Below, in pieces: positions 51,930 through 61,177 of a stretch of DNA of 64,000 bases. The notes below the pieces were generated by a model. The model was not told the origin of the DNA. It made no database searches and saw only the letters and a list, made by a program, of their open reading frames with translations. This stretch comes from Myxococcales bacterium. GTDB lineage: Bacteria; Myxococcota_A; Polyangia; Polyangiales; Houyiibacteriaceae. The stretch spans positions 1-64,000 of the forward strand of contig JAOTVB010000017.1 in assembly GCA_029863605.1 (NCBI GenBank), read 5' to 3'. Each line of letters opens with the position of its first letter. The first letter of the stretch is position 1. A program made the position numbers and the translations under genes.

Positions 51930-53445
51930 GTCGGAGGCGACGATGACGCTCGCGGAGCTCCGAAGCAGCGGGGTCGGGGGTCGCCTGATGGGCTCGCCAG
52001 CGCAACGCATCCGCGGCGTCCACCACGATTCGCGTAGCGTAGTCGATGGCGATTTATTCGTGGCCGTGACAGGGCAAAGCCACGATGGGTTGCGGTTTGT
52101 CGACGATGCGCTGACCCGCGGCGCCGTCGCGGTGATGGCGGAGCGACCGATCGAGCGCGATGTCCCGCAACTGATCGTGGAGGATGCCCGCGTAGGTCTT
52201 GGCCTCGCCGCGGAGTTGGTTTACGGCAGTCCGACCAGTCGTCTGCACACGGTCGGGATTACCGGCACCAACGGGAAGACCACGACAGCGTATCTCCTCA
52301 AGCAGGCCATCGAGAAAGGCTCAGGGAAGGCCGCTCTGATCGGAACGACGGGTCTCTTCGTGGGCGCGACCGAGGTCGATTCTGCGCACACGACGCCGGA
52401 GGGTGACGACATCTCGCGGTTCGCGCGAGACGCTCTCAGAGCGGGTGCGACCCATCTCGTCCTCGAGGTGTCGAGCCACGGCTTGGCGATGCGCCGGGTA
52501 GACGCCATCGATCTAGAGATCGCCGCGTTCACCAACCTCTCCCGAGATCACTTGGATTTTCACGACACGTTCGAAGAGTATGGCGACGCGAAGGCTCGCC
52601 TCTTCACCGAGCTTCTCCCCAAACGGGCGGTCGTGAACGTCGATGATCCATTCGGCGCAGAGATCGCGATCCGCGCTGCGATGCCTGTCGTCCGGTGTTC
52701 CCGGCGTCCGCAGAGCGACGCCGAAATCGTCGCGACGGAGTGGTCGGCGACGCGTGCCGGGATCGAGGCGACCGTCGACACACCGAAGGGATCGGTGCGA
52801 CTTCGAAGTCCGATGCTCGGGGAGCACAACCTCGAGAACCTTCTGGTTGCGCTTGGGTGCGTTCACGCGCTCGGCTTGGATATCGACCGGGCTGTCGAGG
52901 CGTGGCGCGAAGCTTCAGGAAGCCCTGGTCGGCTCGAGCAAATCGCGCATCCTCGGGACGTTGCCGTGTTGGTCGACTACGCACACACGCCAGACGCGCT
53001 TCACCGTGTCCTAGACGCCATGCGGGCGATCACGCCGGGCAGATTGATCGTCGTGTTCGGGGCCGGGGGTGACCGTGACCGCGGCAAGCGTCCGCAAATG
53101 GGGCAGGCGGCTGCGGAAAGAGCGGACCTTTGCGTGATCACCAGCGACAATCCGCGCAGCGAAAGTCCGCAGGACATCCTCGACGAGGTCGAAGCAGGAG
53201 CCAGGAACGCCGGCATGCCGCGCTGCGAGCCCGAAGAGCTGTCTACCACGGCCCGGGGGTACTGCTGTGTGCTCGACCGGCGCGCGGCGATCAAAGCCGC
53301 GATTCGATCGGCGCGCGAAGGCGATACCGTGCTTCTCGCCGGCAAGGGCCACGAGACGTATCAGATAGTCGGGACCAAGCGCTTCCGCTTCGACGACCGT
53401 CAGGAAGCTCAGGCAGCCATTGCCGATCTCGGAGGAGGGGCGTAA
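51919..53445 (+). CDS. murE: UDP-MurNAc-tripeptide ligase MurE
   Basis: Adds the third amino acid to the peptidoglycan stem. The 508 residues include the N-terminal IRGVHHDSRSVVDGDLFVAV, the ATP loop TGITGTNGKTTTAYLL (Mur ligase P-loop), TTPEGDDISRFARDAL, LEVSSHGLAMRRVDAI, NLSRDHLDFHDTFEEY and ITSDNPRSESPQDI. The DNPR motif is the signature for meso-diaminopimelate, so the cell wall is predicted to contain DAP. The ATG at 51919 lies inside the ftsI end; an upstream frame is a shadow of ftsI. The stop overlaps murF (TAATG). Confidence 0.95.
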   Translation: MSHESEATMTLAELRSSGVGGRLMGSPAQRIRGVHHDSRSVVDGDLFVAVTGQSHDGLRFVDDALTRGAVAVMAERPIERDVPQLIVEDARVGLGLAAELVYGSPTSRLHTVGITGTNGKTTTAYLLKQAIEKGSGKAALIGTTGLFVGATEVDSAHTTPEGDDISRFARDALRAGATHLVLEVSSHGLAMRRVDAIDLEIAAFTNLSRDHLDFHDTFEEYGDAKARLFTELLPKRAVVNVDDPFGAEIAIRAAMPVVRCSRRPQSDAEIVATEWSATRAGIEATVDTPKGSVRLRSPMLGEHNLENLLVALGCVHALGLDIDRAVEAWREASGSPGRLEQIAHPRDVAVLVDYAHTPDALHRVLDAMRAITPGRLIVVFGAGGDRDRGKRPQMGQAAAERADLCVITSDNPRSESPQDILDEVEAGARNAGMPRCEPEELSTTARGYCCVLDRRAAIKAAIRSAREGDTVLLAGKGHETYQIVGTKRFRFDDRQEAQAAIADLGGGA

Positions 53446-54854
53446 TGGCCACGGCGATCCCTTCGAACGAGGCGAGCTTCCAAAGCGCACAGATCGCGGC
53501 GGTGACGGGCGGTAATCTGAGCGGACCGCCGTGGGAGAGCGTAGCGGGTGTCGTGACCGACTCGCGCGCGGTCGCGGACGGAAATCTGTTCGTTGCTCTT
53601 CGCGGCGAGCACTTCGACGCCCACGACTTCGTGGAGCAAGCCGCGGGGGCCGGTGCAACGGCAGTGATGGTCGCGCGAGGAACCACACTGCCCGATCACA
53701 TCAGCGCCGTCCACGTGGACGACACCCTTCGAGCGCTCGGAGATCTCGCACACGCGCACCGGAACGCCTGGACCGGGACTGTCATCGGCATCACCGGCTC
53801 GGTCGGCAAAACCACGACCAAAGACCTGGCGGCGGCCGCCCTTGATGCCACCGGCCGGAAGGTGCTGAAGACCGCAGGCAACCTCAACAATCGCATCGGT
53901 GTTCCGATGACGATCCTGCAGCTCGGCCCGAGCTTCGACACCGCCGTCATCGAGATGGGATCGAGTGAGCCGGGCGAGATTGCACGCCTTGCTGAAATCG
54001 CGGCGCCCGATGTCGGCGTCGTGACCCGCGCGACGCTTGCTCACACCGAAGGTCTCGGCTCCGTGGAAGCGGTCGCCGACGAAAAGATGGCGCTTCTTCG
54101 AGCGCTCGGGCCGGACGGGATCGCGGTGACCTACGGAGACGATAGCGCGCTCAAGAAGCGAGCGGCGGTGGTCATGGCTCGCCGCAAGCTTTTTTACGGG
54201 CGTGCCGCCGAGAACGACGTTCGAGTTCTGGATTGGAAAATCGATCAAAGTCACACGCAGGCAAGCTTGCAAGTGCGGGGCCAAGCCACCGAGGTCATCC
54301 TTCAGTTGTTGGGGGAGGGTGCTGTCCTCAACGCCGCAGCCGCGCTCGCTACCGTGTTTGGTCTCGAGCTCTCCCTCGAAGATGCGGTTCGTGGCATGGC
54401 TACCCTCGAGCCGTCTCCCGGGCGTCTGCATCCGAGGTCGGGCGCAGGCACGCGATTGGTCATCGACGACACCTACAACGCAAACCCGGCTTCGGTCGAA
54501 GTCGCGGTTGCGACAGCTCGAGCGGTGGCAGACCAGCGGGGCGCTCCGTTGGTGGTCGTCCTAGGCGACATGAAAGAGCTCGGCGCACGGAGTGCGGAGG
54601 CACATCGAAAGGTCGGGGAGCTGGTAGCGGACGCTGACGCGTTCCTTTTCATCGGGTGCGGCGATGCAATGCACGAAAGCGTCGACGTCGCGAACGCGCG
54701 TGGGATCGACACGCTCTGGTTCGAGGATGCAGCCGATTGTTCGCAGCTCTCGGACCGCTTGCCTCTGAATGCAGTCGTTTTGGTCAAGGGCTCACGTTCC
54801 ATGGAAATGGAGCGCGCGATCGCGCCGATGCTCGAGGAGGAGGATCGGCGATGA
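53445..54854 (+). CDS. murF: UDP-MurNAc-pentapeptide synthase MurF
   Basis: Adds D-Ala-D-Ala to the stem peptide. The 469 residues have GVVTDSRAVADGNLFVAL, the P-loop ITGSVGKTTTKDLAAAAL, NLNNRIGVPMTILQL, IEMGSSEPGEIARLAEI (diagnostic for MurF), VIDDTYNANPASVEVAV and VVLGDMKELGARS. ATG 53445 overlaps the murE stop; the longer upstream frame is antisense-free but runs through murE in another phase and is rejected. Confidence 0.95.
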   Translation: MATAIPSNEASFQSAQIAAVTGGNLSGPPWESVAGVVTDSRAVADGNLFVALRGEHFDAHDFVEQAAGAGATAVMVARGTTLPDHISAVHVDDTLRALGDLAHAHRNAWTGTVIGITGSVGKTTTKDLAAAALDATGRKVLKTAGNLNNRIGVPMTILQLGPSFDTAVIEMGSSEPGEIARLAEIAAPDVGVVTRATLAHTEGLGSVEAVADEKMALLRALGPDGIAVTYGDDSALKKRAAVVMARRKLFYGRAAENDVRVLDWKIDQSHTQASLQVRGQATEVILQLLGEGAVLNAAAALATVFGLELSLEDAVRGMATLEPSPGRLHPRSGAGTRLVIDDTYNANPASVEVAVATARAVADQRGAPLVVVLGDMKELGARSAEAHRKVGELVADADAFLFIGCGDAMHESVDVANARGIDTLWFEDAADCSQLSDRLPLNAVVLVKGSRSMEMERAIAPMLEEEDRR

Positions 54855-55978
54855 TCTACTACCTCCTCTATCCGCTCCATACCCACGACGCGCTGTCATT
54901 CCTCAATGTGCTCCGCTATCTGCCCGTACGTTTCCTTGCGGCGACGATGACCGCCCTCCTGTTGACGTTCGGCCTCTATCCATGGTTCATCCGCCGCCTA
55001 CAGCGAAGGCAGATCGGCCAAGTGGTTCGCACGGACGGCCCCGAAACCCATTTGTCCAAGGCGGGAACGCCGACGATGGGTGGCGCGCTCATGCTGCTTG
55101 CCTTGGTTTTGTCCACCGTGTTGTGGGCGGACCCCGCCAACTCGATGGTGTGGGTCGTCACCTTGGTTACGGTGGCTTACGGAGTCGTCGGCTATATCGA
55201 CGACGCTTCAAAGATCCGGAAGCGTTCGACTGGAGGGCTGGCCGGCCGACACAAGTTACTTCTCCAGTTCGCGACTGCCATCGCGATATGTGGGTGGCTC
55301 TTCTACGGCGAGGCGGGCCTCCCGGACGATTGGCTCGAAATCCGGCACCGACTCGCCGCGCCGTTCTTTGCGTTCTCCAAGTACCCGTTCGAGCTGCCGC
55401 CGTGGCTCTACGTGGTCTTCGCATCCATTGTGATCGTTGGAACCTCGAACGCGGTCAATCTCACCGATGGGCTCGACGGGCTGGCGATCGGGCCGGTGAT
55501 GATCTCGGCGGGTACCTATGCGATCCTGGCCTATCTCGCGGGCCTGACGCTATTCGGCAATGTCGTCGCGGATTATCTCGACATCCCGCACATCGAAAGC
55601 GCCGGTGAGCTCAGCATCTTCGCCGCTTCGGTGGTGGGCGTCGGCTTCGGCTTCCTCTGGTATAACACCTATCCTGCGCAGGTCTTCATGGGTGACGTCG
55701 GTTCGCTGGCCCTCGGCGGGGGGCTGGGGGCACTGGCCGTCCTCACGAAGAACGAGCTCCTTTCGTTGATCCTTTGTGGGATCTTCGTGGTCGAGGCGGT
55801 CAGCGTCATCGTGCAAGTCGGGTACTTTCGGTTCACCGGCCGGCGCATCTTTCTGATGGCGCCGATCCATCACCACTTCGAGAAGATGGGCTGGCCCGAG
55901 CCGCGAGTCATCGTCCGCTTCTGGATCATCGCCATCATGCTCGCCGTCGCGAGCCTCGCCACGTTGAAGCTGAGGTGA
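54851..55978 (+). CDS. mraY: Phospho-MurNAc-pentapeptide transferase MraY
   Basis: Makes lipid I at the inner membrane. The 375 residues contain about ten membrane helices, with AGTPTMGGALMLLALVLSTVLW, the catalytic YIDDASKIRKRSTGGLAGRHK, NAVNLTDGLDGLAIGP, VFMGDVGSLALGGGLG, and the C-terminal MAPIHHHFEKMGWPE. All are family signatures. The ATG overlaps the murF stop (ATGA). Confidence 0.96.
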   Translation: MIYYLLYPLHTHDALSFLNVLRYLPVRFLAATMTALLLTFGLYPWFIRRLQRRQIGQVVRTDGPETHLSKAGTPTMGGALMLLALVLSTVLWADPANSMVWVVTLVTVAYGVVGYIDDASKIRKRSTGGLAGRHKLLLQFATAIAICGWLFYGEAGLPDDWLEIRHRLAAPFFAFSKYPFELPPWLYVVFASIVIVGTSNAVNLTDGLDGLAIGPVMISAGTYAILAYLAGLTLFGNVVADYLDIPHIESAGELSIFAASVVGVGFGFLWYNTYPAQVFMGDVGSLALGGGLGALAVLTKNELLSLILCGIFVVEAVSVIVQVGYFRFTGRRIFLMAPIHHHFEKMGWPEPRVIVRFWIIAIMLAVASLATLKLR

Positions 55979-55980
55979 AA

Positions 55981-57333
55981 ATGGAGCTCTCGGGGAAGAA
56001 CACGATGGTCGTCGGGCTCGGGGAAACCGGGCTTGCGGTCGTCCGCTTTCTTCGAACGCGCGGCGCCAACGTTCGCGTCAACGACCAGCGTGACGCACAA
56101 GCCCTCGGGCAGGCAGCCCGCGCAGCCGAAGCTCTCGGCGCAGAGCTTGTTCTCGGTGGCCATCCCGACGGCGCCTTCGAGGGCCTCGATCTCATCGTCG
56201 TTTCGCCCGGTGTTCCACGGCTCGAGCCGCTCGAGCGGGCCGAAGAGCGCGGTACCTCGGTCGTCAGCGAGATCGAGCTGGCGGGCAGATACATTCAAGC
56301 CCCGATCGTCGCGATTACCGGAACAAACGGGAAGAGCACCGTCACGACCTTGATCGGCGAGATGTGCCGTCGCCTGGATCGTCCGATCTTCGTCGGTGGA
56401 AACCTCGGTCGTCCGATGATTGATGCGATCGACTCGGATGCGACGTCGCCAAACGGCATGGTCATCGTCGAGCTCTCGAGCTTTCAGTTGGAGCGGGTGT
56501 CGAGGCTCAGGGTGCACGTTGCAGTGCTTCTCAACGTGACCGCTGACCACTTGGACCGATATCCCTCGTTCGAAGCCTACACGGCGGCAAAGGCCCGAAT
56601 TTTCGAACGGCAAGAGGCCGATGACTACGCGGTTCTCCCAGCCGATGCGCCGGCGCTTCGCGACCTCGTTCGGGGAGACGGGACGGTCGTCCTGTTCGGA
56701 GGCCGAGCCGGGGACGTTCGCGTCGAAGAAAGCGTGCTGCTCGACGTGCAAACTTCACTGCGGGTTCCCGTGGGCGATTTACGCCTCCGGGGCTCTCACA
56801 ACGTGTCCAATGCTTGTGCGGCGAGCCTGGCGGCGCGGCTGCTCGGGGTTGCCGACGACGACATCGCCTCCGTTCTACGCGATTTCGCGGGCCTTCCTCA
56901 TCGCATGCAACACGTCCGCGCGGTCGACGGCGTGGAATACATCGACGACTCGAAGGCGACCAACGTCGGCGCGGCGGTCGCCTCGATCGATGGTCTCGGC
57001 GAGACCGGAGGTAAAGTGATCCTCATTGCGGGTGGTGTGGACAAGGGCGGCAGTTACCTGCCCTTACGGCAACGGATGGATCACCTGGGAAGAGCCGTGG
57101 TCGTCCTCGGTGATGCTGCACCGCTGATCGAAGAAGCGTTTGCCGGCTCCGAGATCGGGCTCCGCCACGCGAGAACCATGGACGACGCGGTGGCCCAAGC
57201 GGCCTCACTGGCCGAGCCCGGAGACACAGTCCTTCTCGCGCCGGCATGCTCGAGCTTCGACATGTTTCGATCATACGCCGAACGAGGCGACGTATTCCAG
57301 CAAGCTGTCGCAACCCTTGGAGGAACACGATGA
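55981..57333 (+). CDS. murD: UDP-MurNAc-L-alanine:D-glutamate ligase MurD
   Basis: Adds D-Glu. The 450 residues include the N-terminal Rossmann VVGLGETGLAVVRFL, the ligase P-loop VAITGTNGKSTVTTLIGEM, VIVELSSFQLERV, LNVTADHLDRYPSFEAY, RMQHVRAVDGVEYIDDSKATN (cited in parts), and LLAPACSSFDMFRSYAERG. ATG 55981 is 2 bp after the mraY stop; GTG 55975 would overlap. The end overlaps ftsW by 4 bp. Confidence 0.95.
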   Translation: MELSGKNTMVVGLGETGLAVVRFLRTRGANVRVNDQRDAQALGQAARAAEALGAELVLGGHPDGAFEGLDLIVVSPGVPRLEPLERAEERGTSVVSEIELAGRYIQAPIVAITGTNGKSTVTTLIGEMCRRLDRPIFVGGNLGRPMIDAIDSDATSPNGMVIVELSSFQLERVSRLRVHVAVLLNVTADHLDRYPSFEAYTAAKARIFERQEADDYAVLPADAPALRDLVRGDGTVVLFGGRAGDVRVEESVLLDVQTSLRVPVGDLRLRGSHNVSNACAASLAARLLGVADDDIASVLRDFAGLPHRMQHVRAVDGVEYIDDSKATNVGAAVASIDGLGETGGKVILIAGGVDKGGSYLPLRQRMDHLGRAVVVLGDAAPLIEEAFAGSEIGLRHARTMDDAVAQAASLAEPGDTVLLAPACSSFDMFRSYAERGDVFQQAVATLGGTR

Positions 57334-58526
57334 GTCCGTCTTCGAAGCCACCGCCGATGAAACCAGGGCCCATCGACATGTCTCTCGCCGCCACGCTCGT
57401 GGGTTTGATCGCCTTCGGCGTCGTGATGGTCTACAGCGCGAGCGCGGTCTACGCGAATCGTATGTACGGAGACGGAATGCACTTTCTAGTGCGGCAGACG
57501 CTCTTTGCGTCGATCGCTCTGGTGGTGCTGGCTGTCTCGAGCCGCATCGACCTTTCTCTCCTGCGGCGATTTACGTATCCGACCCTGCTGATTGCGGTGG
57601 TGCTCATGGTGGCCGTGGCCCTGGGCCTTGGTCGGAGCGCCGGAGGAGCTACGAGGTGGATTCGCATCGGGTACCTCAACGTCCAGCCTGCCGAGCTGGC
57701 CAAGCTCGCCATGGTCCTGTGGTTGGTGCACTCGCTCGCCAAGAAGGCCCATCGCGTTCGAACCTTCTCGATCGGCTTTTTGCCCCACGTACTCGTCATG
57801 GCACTCTTGATGTTGCTGTGCCTGGCACAGCCGGACTTCGGGAGCGCCGTGATGATCGCGCTCCTGACCTTCGTCGTCCTGTTCGCAGCGGGGGCCAAAG
57901 CGGGATACCTGCTAGGCGGCGTGCTGGTGGCGCTCCCAATCGGCTACGCAGCCATCGCGTCCTCTCCGTATCGAATGCGCCGCATCCAGGCGTTTCTCGA
58001 GCCGTTCGAGCATCGTCAGGGGGCAGGCTACCAAATCACCGAGTCGTTGATGGGCTTTGGTTCCGGCGGTTGGGCAGGGGTGGGGCTCGGCGACGGCCGT
58101 CAAAAGCTCCTTTTCCTGCCCGAGGCGCACACCGATTTCGTGAGCGCGATCGTCGGTGAGGAGCTCGGTTTCCTCGGGGTTGCCGCGCTCTGTTTGGCGT
58201 TCGCGTGGCTGGTCTTCGGCGGGCTTCGCGCAGCGTGGCGCAGCCCAGACGAGTACGCAGGCTACCTCGCGGCCGGCATGACCCTGTTCATCGGGCTTCA
58301 GGCATTCACGAACCTCGCCGTGGCGATGGGGCTCCTACCCACGAAGGGTTTGGCACTTCCATTCGTCAGCTATGGCGGTTCATCTTTGCTCGTCAACGCG
58401 GCGGCTGCCGGGCTCGTTCTCAATGTTTCGCGCTTTGCGGTCGAACCGGCCGAAGAAGCGGTGAAGAGCGTCAAGCGAAAGAGAATGAAGCCGCGGATGC
58501 GAATGGCCGAGGGAGGTGCACGATGA
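57330..58526 (+). CDS. ftsW: Septal peptidoglycan polymerase FtsW
   Basis: SEDS-family glycosyltransferase that polymerises lipid II at the septum with FtsI. The 398 residues have ten hydrophobic segments and the motifs GVVMVYSASAVYA, RWIRIGYLNVQPAELAKL, LLMLLCLAQPDFGSAV, HRQGAGYQITESLMGFGSGG, LPEAHTDFVSAIVGEELGF and LPFVSYGGSSLLVN. The catalytic Asp equivalent lies in the AHTDF loop region. The basic C-terminus (KRKRMKPRMRM) is cytoplasmic. It overlaps murD and murG by 4 bp each. Confidence 0.94.
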   Translation: MSPSSKPPPMKPGPIDMSLAATLVGLIAFGVVMVYSASAVYANRMYGDGMHFLVRQTLFASIALVVLAVSSRIDLSLLRRFTYPTLLIAVVLMVAVALGLGRSAGGATRWIRIGYLNVQPAELAKLAMVLWLVHSLAKKAHRVRTFSIGFLPHVLVMALLMLLCLAQPDFGSAVMIALLTFVVLFAAGAKAGYLLGGVLVALPIGYAAIASSPYRMRRIQAFLEPFEHRQGAGYQITESLMGFGSGGWAGVGLGDGRQKLLFLPEAHTDFVSAIVGEELGFLGVAALCLAFAWLVFGGLRAAWRSPDEYAGYLAAGMTLFIGLQAFTNLAVAMGLLPTKGLALPFVSYGGSSLLVNAAAAGLVLNVSRFAVEPAEEAVKSVKRKRMKPRMRMAEGGAR

Positions 58527-59797
58527 TCGAACGCATCATGGTAGCGGGCGGCGGCACGGGGGGACACCTCTTTCCGGGCCTCGCAGTCATCGAAGAGATG
58601 CGACGGCGCATTCCAACCCTCGGGGTAAGGTTCGTAGGCACGGCGCGCGGGATCGAAGCCCGCATATTGCCTGGGCGTGGAGAGTCGCTCGATCTCCTCA
58701 AGGTCACCCCTTTGAAAGGGCAAGGTCTTGGCGATCGATTCGCCAGCCTCGCCCGAATCCCCGGCGCCGTGATGCAAGCCTCGTCGTTGATCCGAAGCTT
58801 CCAACCCGACCTCGTTCTTGGGGTCGGTGGCTACGCGTCGGGGCCTGTGCTGCTTGCGGCGTCATTGAGCGGCCGTTCCACCGCCCTGCTCGAGCAAAAC
58901 GCCCACGTCGGCATGACGAATCGACTCCTCTCCCGGTTCGTCGACCGCGCCTACATCACTTTCGACCACACCGCAGAAGTGTTCGGCCAAACGAAGTCCA
59001 GGCTAACGGGGAACCCCGTGCGACGTGAATTCGTCGAGCACGCACGTCGCGCGCTTGCCGACCCTGAAGGCTTCGAGTCGAGGGCGCGCACGATTCTCGT
59101 TCTCGGCGGCTCACAGGGGGCACGCAAGCTCAACGAGGACGTCCCGCGAGCGCTCGCCAAGGTGGGCCTCCCCGGTCGCGGCCTTCGCGTCGTGCATCAG
59201 ACCGGCGAATCGATGCGCGACGAGGTGGAAAAAACTTATCAGAACCTTGGAATCGATGCTCAAGTAGTTACCTTCATTGATGAAATGGCGAGGGCCTATT
59301 CCAATGCAGCGTTGGTGATGGCGCGCGCAGGAGCGACGACACTTGCAGAGCTCTGCGCGATCGGGCGCCCCTCAATTCTCGTCCCTTTCCCGTTTGCAGC
59401 CAACGACCATCAAGCGAAAAACGCGGCCGCCCTCGAGGAGCAAGGGGCGTCGGTCTGCATTCCCGAATCCGAGCTCGACGTGGACGCTCTTGGCACCCTG
59501 GTGGCTGCGCTTCTGGACGACCCGGCCAAGCGCCAAGCCATGTCGCTCGCCGCCCGTCGGCACGGTCGACCTGATGCTGCCGCAACCATCGTCGACGACA
59601 TGATCGGATGGCTTGGCGGCGCGCAGCCACGTGGGGAAGGCTCGGTCCCGTCCGTGAGCGCGCCTCCCGTTGGCACGAACCAAAGCGGGCTCGTGCCGGC
59701 GCCGATGCTCCGTCTCGGCGAGGGCCATGTAGCCCTACGACAGGCCATCCCTCGGCGTCGGCGCCCGGTTGTCGTCGACGGGGCTGTGTGGGAGTAA
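58523..59797 (+). CDS. murG: MurG, lipid I to lipid II N-acetylglucosaminyltransferase
   Basis: GT28 enzyme that adds GlcNAc to lipid I. Residues 1-~360 are standard MurG: MVAGGGTGGHLFPGLAV, VGGYASGPVLLAA, LLEQNAHVGMTNRLLSR, LTGNPVRREF, LGGSQGARKLNEDVP, VHQTGESMRDEVE, MARAGATTLAELCAIGRPSI, and LVPFPFAANDHQAKNAAAL. The last ~60 residues (GAQPRGEGSVPSVSAPP to the end at PVVVDGAVWE) are a Pro/Ser/Arg-rich tail absent from typical ~360-residue MurG. The tail is in frame and ends 6 bp before murC. Confidence 0.93.
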   Translation: MIERIMVAGGGTGGHLFPGLAVIEEMRRRIPTLGVRFVGTARGIEARILPGRGESLDLLKVTPLKGQGLGDRFASLARIPGAVMQASSLIRSFQPDLVLGVGGYASGPVLLAASLSGRSTALLEQNAHVGMTNRLLSRFVDRAYITFDHTAEVFGQTKSRLTGNPVRREFVEHARRALADPEGFESRARTILVLGGSQGARKLNEDVPRALAKVGLPGRGLRVVHQTGESMRDEVEKTYQNLGIDAQVVTFIDEMARAYSNAALVMARAGATTLAELCAIGRPSILVPFPFAANDHQAKNAAALEEQGASVCIPESELDVDALGTLVAALLDDPAKRQAMSLAARRHGRPDAAATIVDDMIGWLGGAQPRGEGSVPSVSAPPVGTNQSGLVPAPMLRLGEGHVALRQAIPRRRRPVVVDGAVWE

Positions 59798-59803
59798 GCG
59801 GGG

Positions 59804-61177
59804 ATGTTTCGCGGTCGAATTCGGTCGATCCATTTCGTCGGCGTCGGCGGCATTGGGATGAGCGGAATCGCCGAAGTGCTACTCGACTCCGGTTTCGAGG
59901 TTACCGGCTCGGATCTTCGCGAGAATGATTACACCCGACGCCTCGCTGACAAAGGCGCGAAAATCTTCGTCGGCCATGACGCTGAGCAGGTCGCGGAGGC
60001 CGATGTGGTCGTGTTCTCATCGGCGGTGCCCGCGACGAATCCCGAGCTGGTGGCGGCACGACGGCGCGGGGTGCCTGTGATTCCCCGAGCCGAGATGCTC
60101 GGTGAGCTCATGCGCCTGAAAGACGGCATCGCGATCGCGGGCTCCCACGGAAAAACCACGACCACATCCTTGGTGGCGACCATACTTCGGGGCGCAGGGC
60201 TCGATCCAACCGTCGTCATCGGTGGCAAGCTGAACGCCCTTGGCTCGGGCGCCGCCATGGGCGCGGGCGACTTGTTGGTTGCCGAGGCCGACGAGTCAGA
60301 CGGCTCGTTCCTGCACCTCATTCCGGCGGTCGCCGTGGTCACCAACATCGATCCCGAACACCTGGATCACTATGGAAGCCTCGATGGGGTCAAAGACGCC
60401 TTTGTCGGCTTCGCCAACCGAGTTCCTTTTTACGGTGTCGTGGTCGCCTGCCTCGATCACCCGAACGTCCAAGACATCCTCCCGCGGATCGATAAGCGCA
60501 TCGTTACATACGGCTTTTCCGCGCAAGCCGACTACCGTGCACGCAATCCGGTCTACTCGGGGCTGTCGGTGGGTTTTGATGTCGAACACCGCGGCCAGAG
60601 CCTCGGCCAATTCGAAGTCCGCATGCCCGGGGCGCACAACGTCTTGAATGCGCTTGCGACCATCGTGGTTGCCGACGAGCTGCGTGTCGACCGTGACCAA
60701 GTTCGGACGGCGCTTCGGACATTCGAGGGGGTGCAGCGGCGCTTTTCGGTCGTGGGCGAGGTCGGCGGTGTAACCGTGGTCGACGACTACGGGCATCATC
60801 CCGCGGAAGTCGAAGTCACGCTGGAGGCCGCCCAACGCGCCTACGGCGGGAGATTGGTCGTCGCCTTCCAGCCGCACCGCTATACCCGCACGCGCGATCT
60901 CTTCGATGAGCTGACCCGGGCCTTCAACCGAGCCGATGTCCTATTCTTGACCGACGTGTACGCGGCGGGTGAAAACCCAATCGAGGGGGCCGATGCGCGC
61001 CGGCTCGCTGAAGCGATTCGCGCGCACGGTCATCGAGACGTGACGCTGGTAGAGAACCGGACCGAATTGGCCGAGGCGATACGGGCCCGGGTGCAGCCCG
61101 GGGACGTCGTCATTACTCTCGGTGCTGGGGACATCACCCTGACCGCCCCGGAGCTCCTCGAGGTGCTCAGCTCATGA
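59804..61177 (+). CDS. murC: UDP-MurNAc-L-alanine ligase MurC
   Basis: Adds L-Ala to UDP-MurNAc. The 457 residues show [66 protein letters not shown] (P-loop), [48 protein letters not shown] and [17 protein letters not shown]. All are MurC hallmarks. It overlaps ftsQ by 4 bp. In many bacteria murB and ddl come between murC and ftsQ; here neither is present. Confidence 0.96.
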   Translation: MFRGRIRSIHFVGVGGIGMSGIAEVLLDSGFEVTGSDLRENDYTRRLADKGAKIFVGHDAEQVAEADVVVFSSAVPATNPELVAARRRGVPVIPRAEMLGELMRLKDGIAIAGSHGKTTTTSLVATILRGAGLDPTVVIGGKLNALGSGAAMGAGDLLVAEADESDGSFLHLIPAVAVVTNIDPEHLDHYGSLDGVKDAFVGFANRVPFYGVVVACLDHPNVQDILPRIDKRIVTYGFSAQADYRARNPVYSGLSVGFDVEHRGQSLGQFEVRMPGAHNVLNALATIVVADELRVDRDQVRTALRTFEGVQRRFSVVGEVGGVTVVDDYGHHPAEVEVTLEAAQRAYGGRLVVAFQPHRYTRTRDLFDELTRAFNRADVLFLTDVYAAGENPIEGADARRLAEAIRAHGHRDVTLVENRTELAEAIRARVQPGDVVITLGAGDITLTAPELLEVLSS

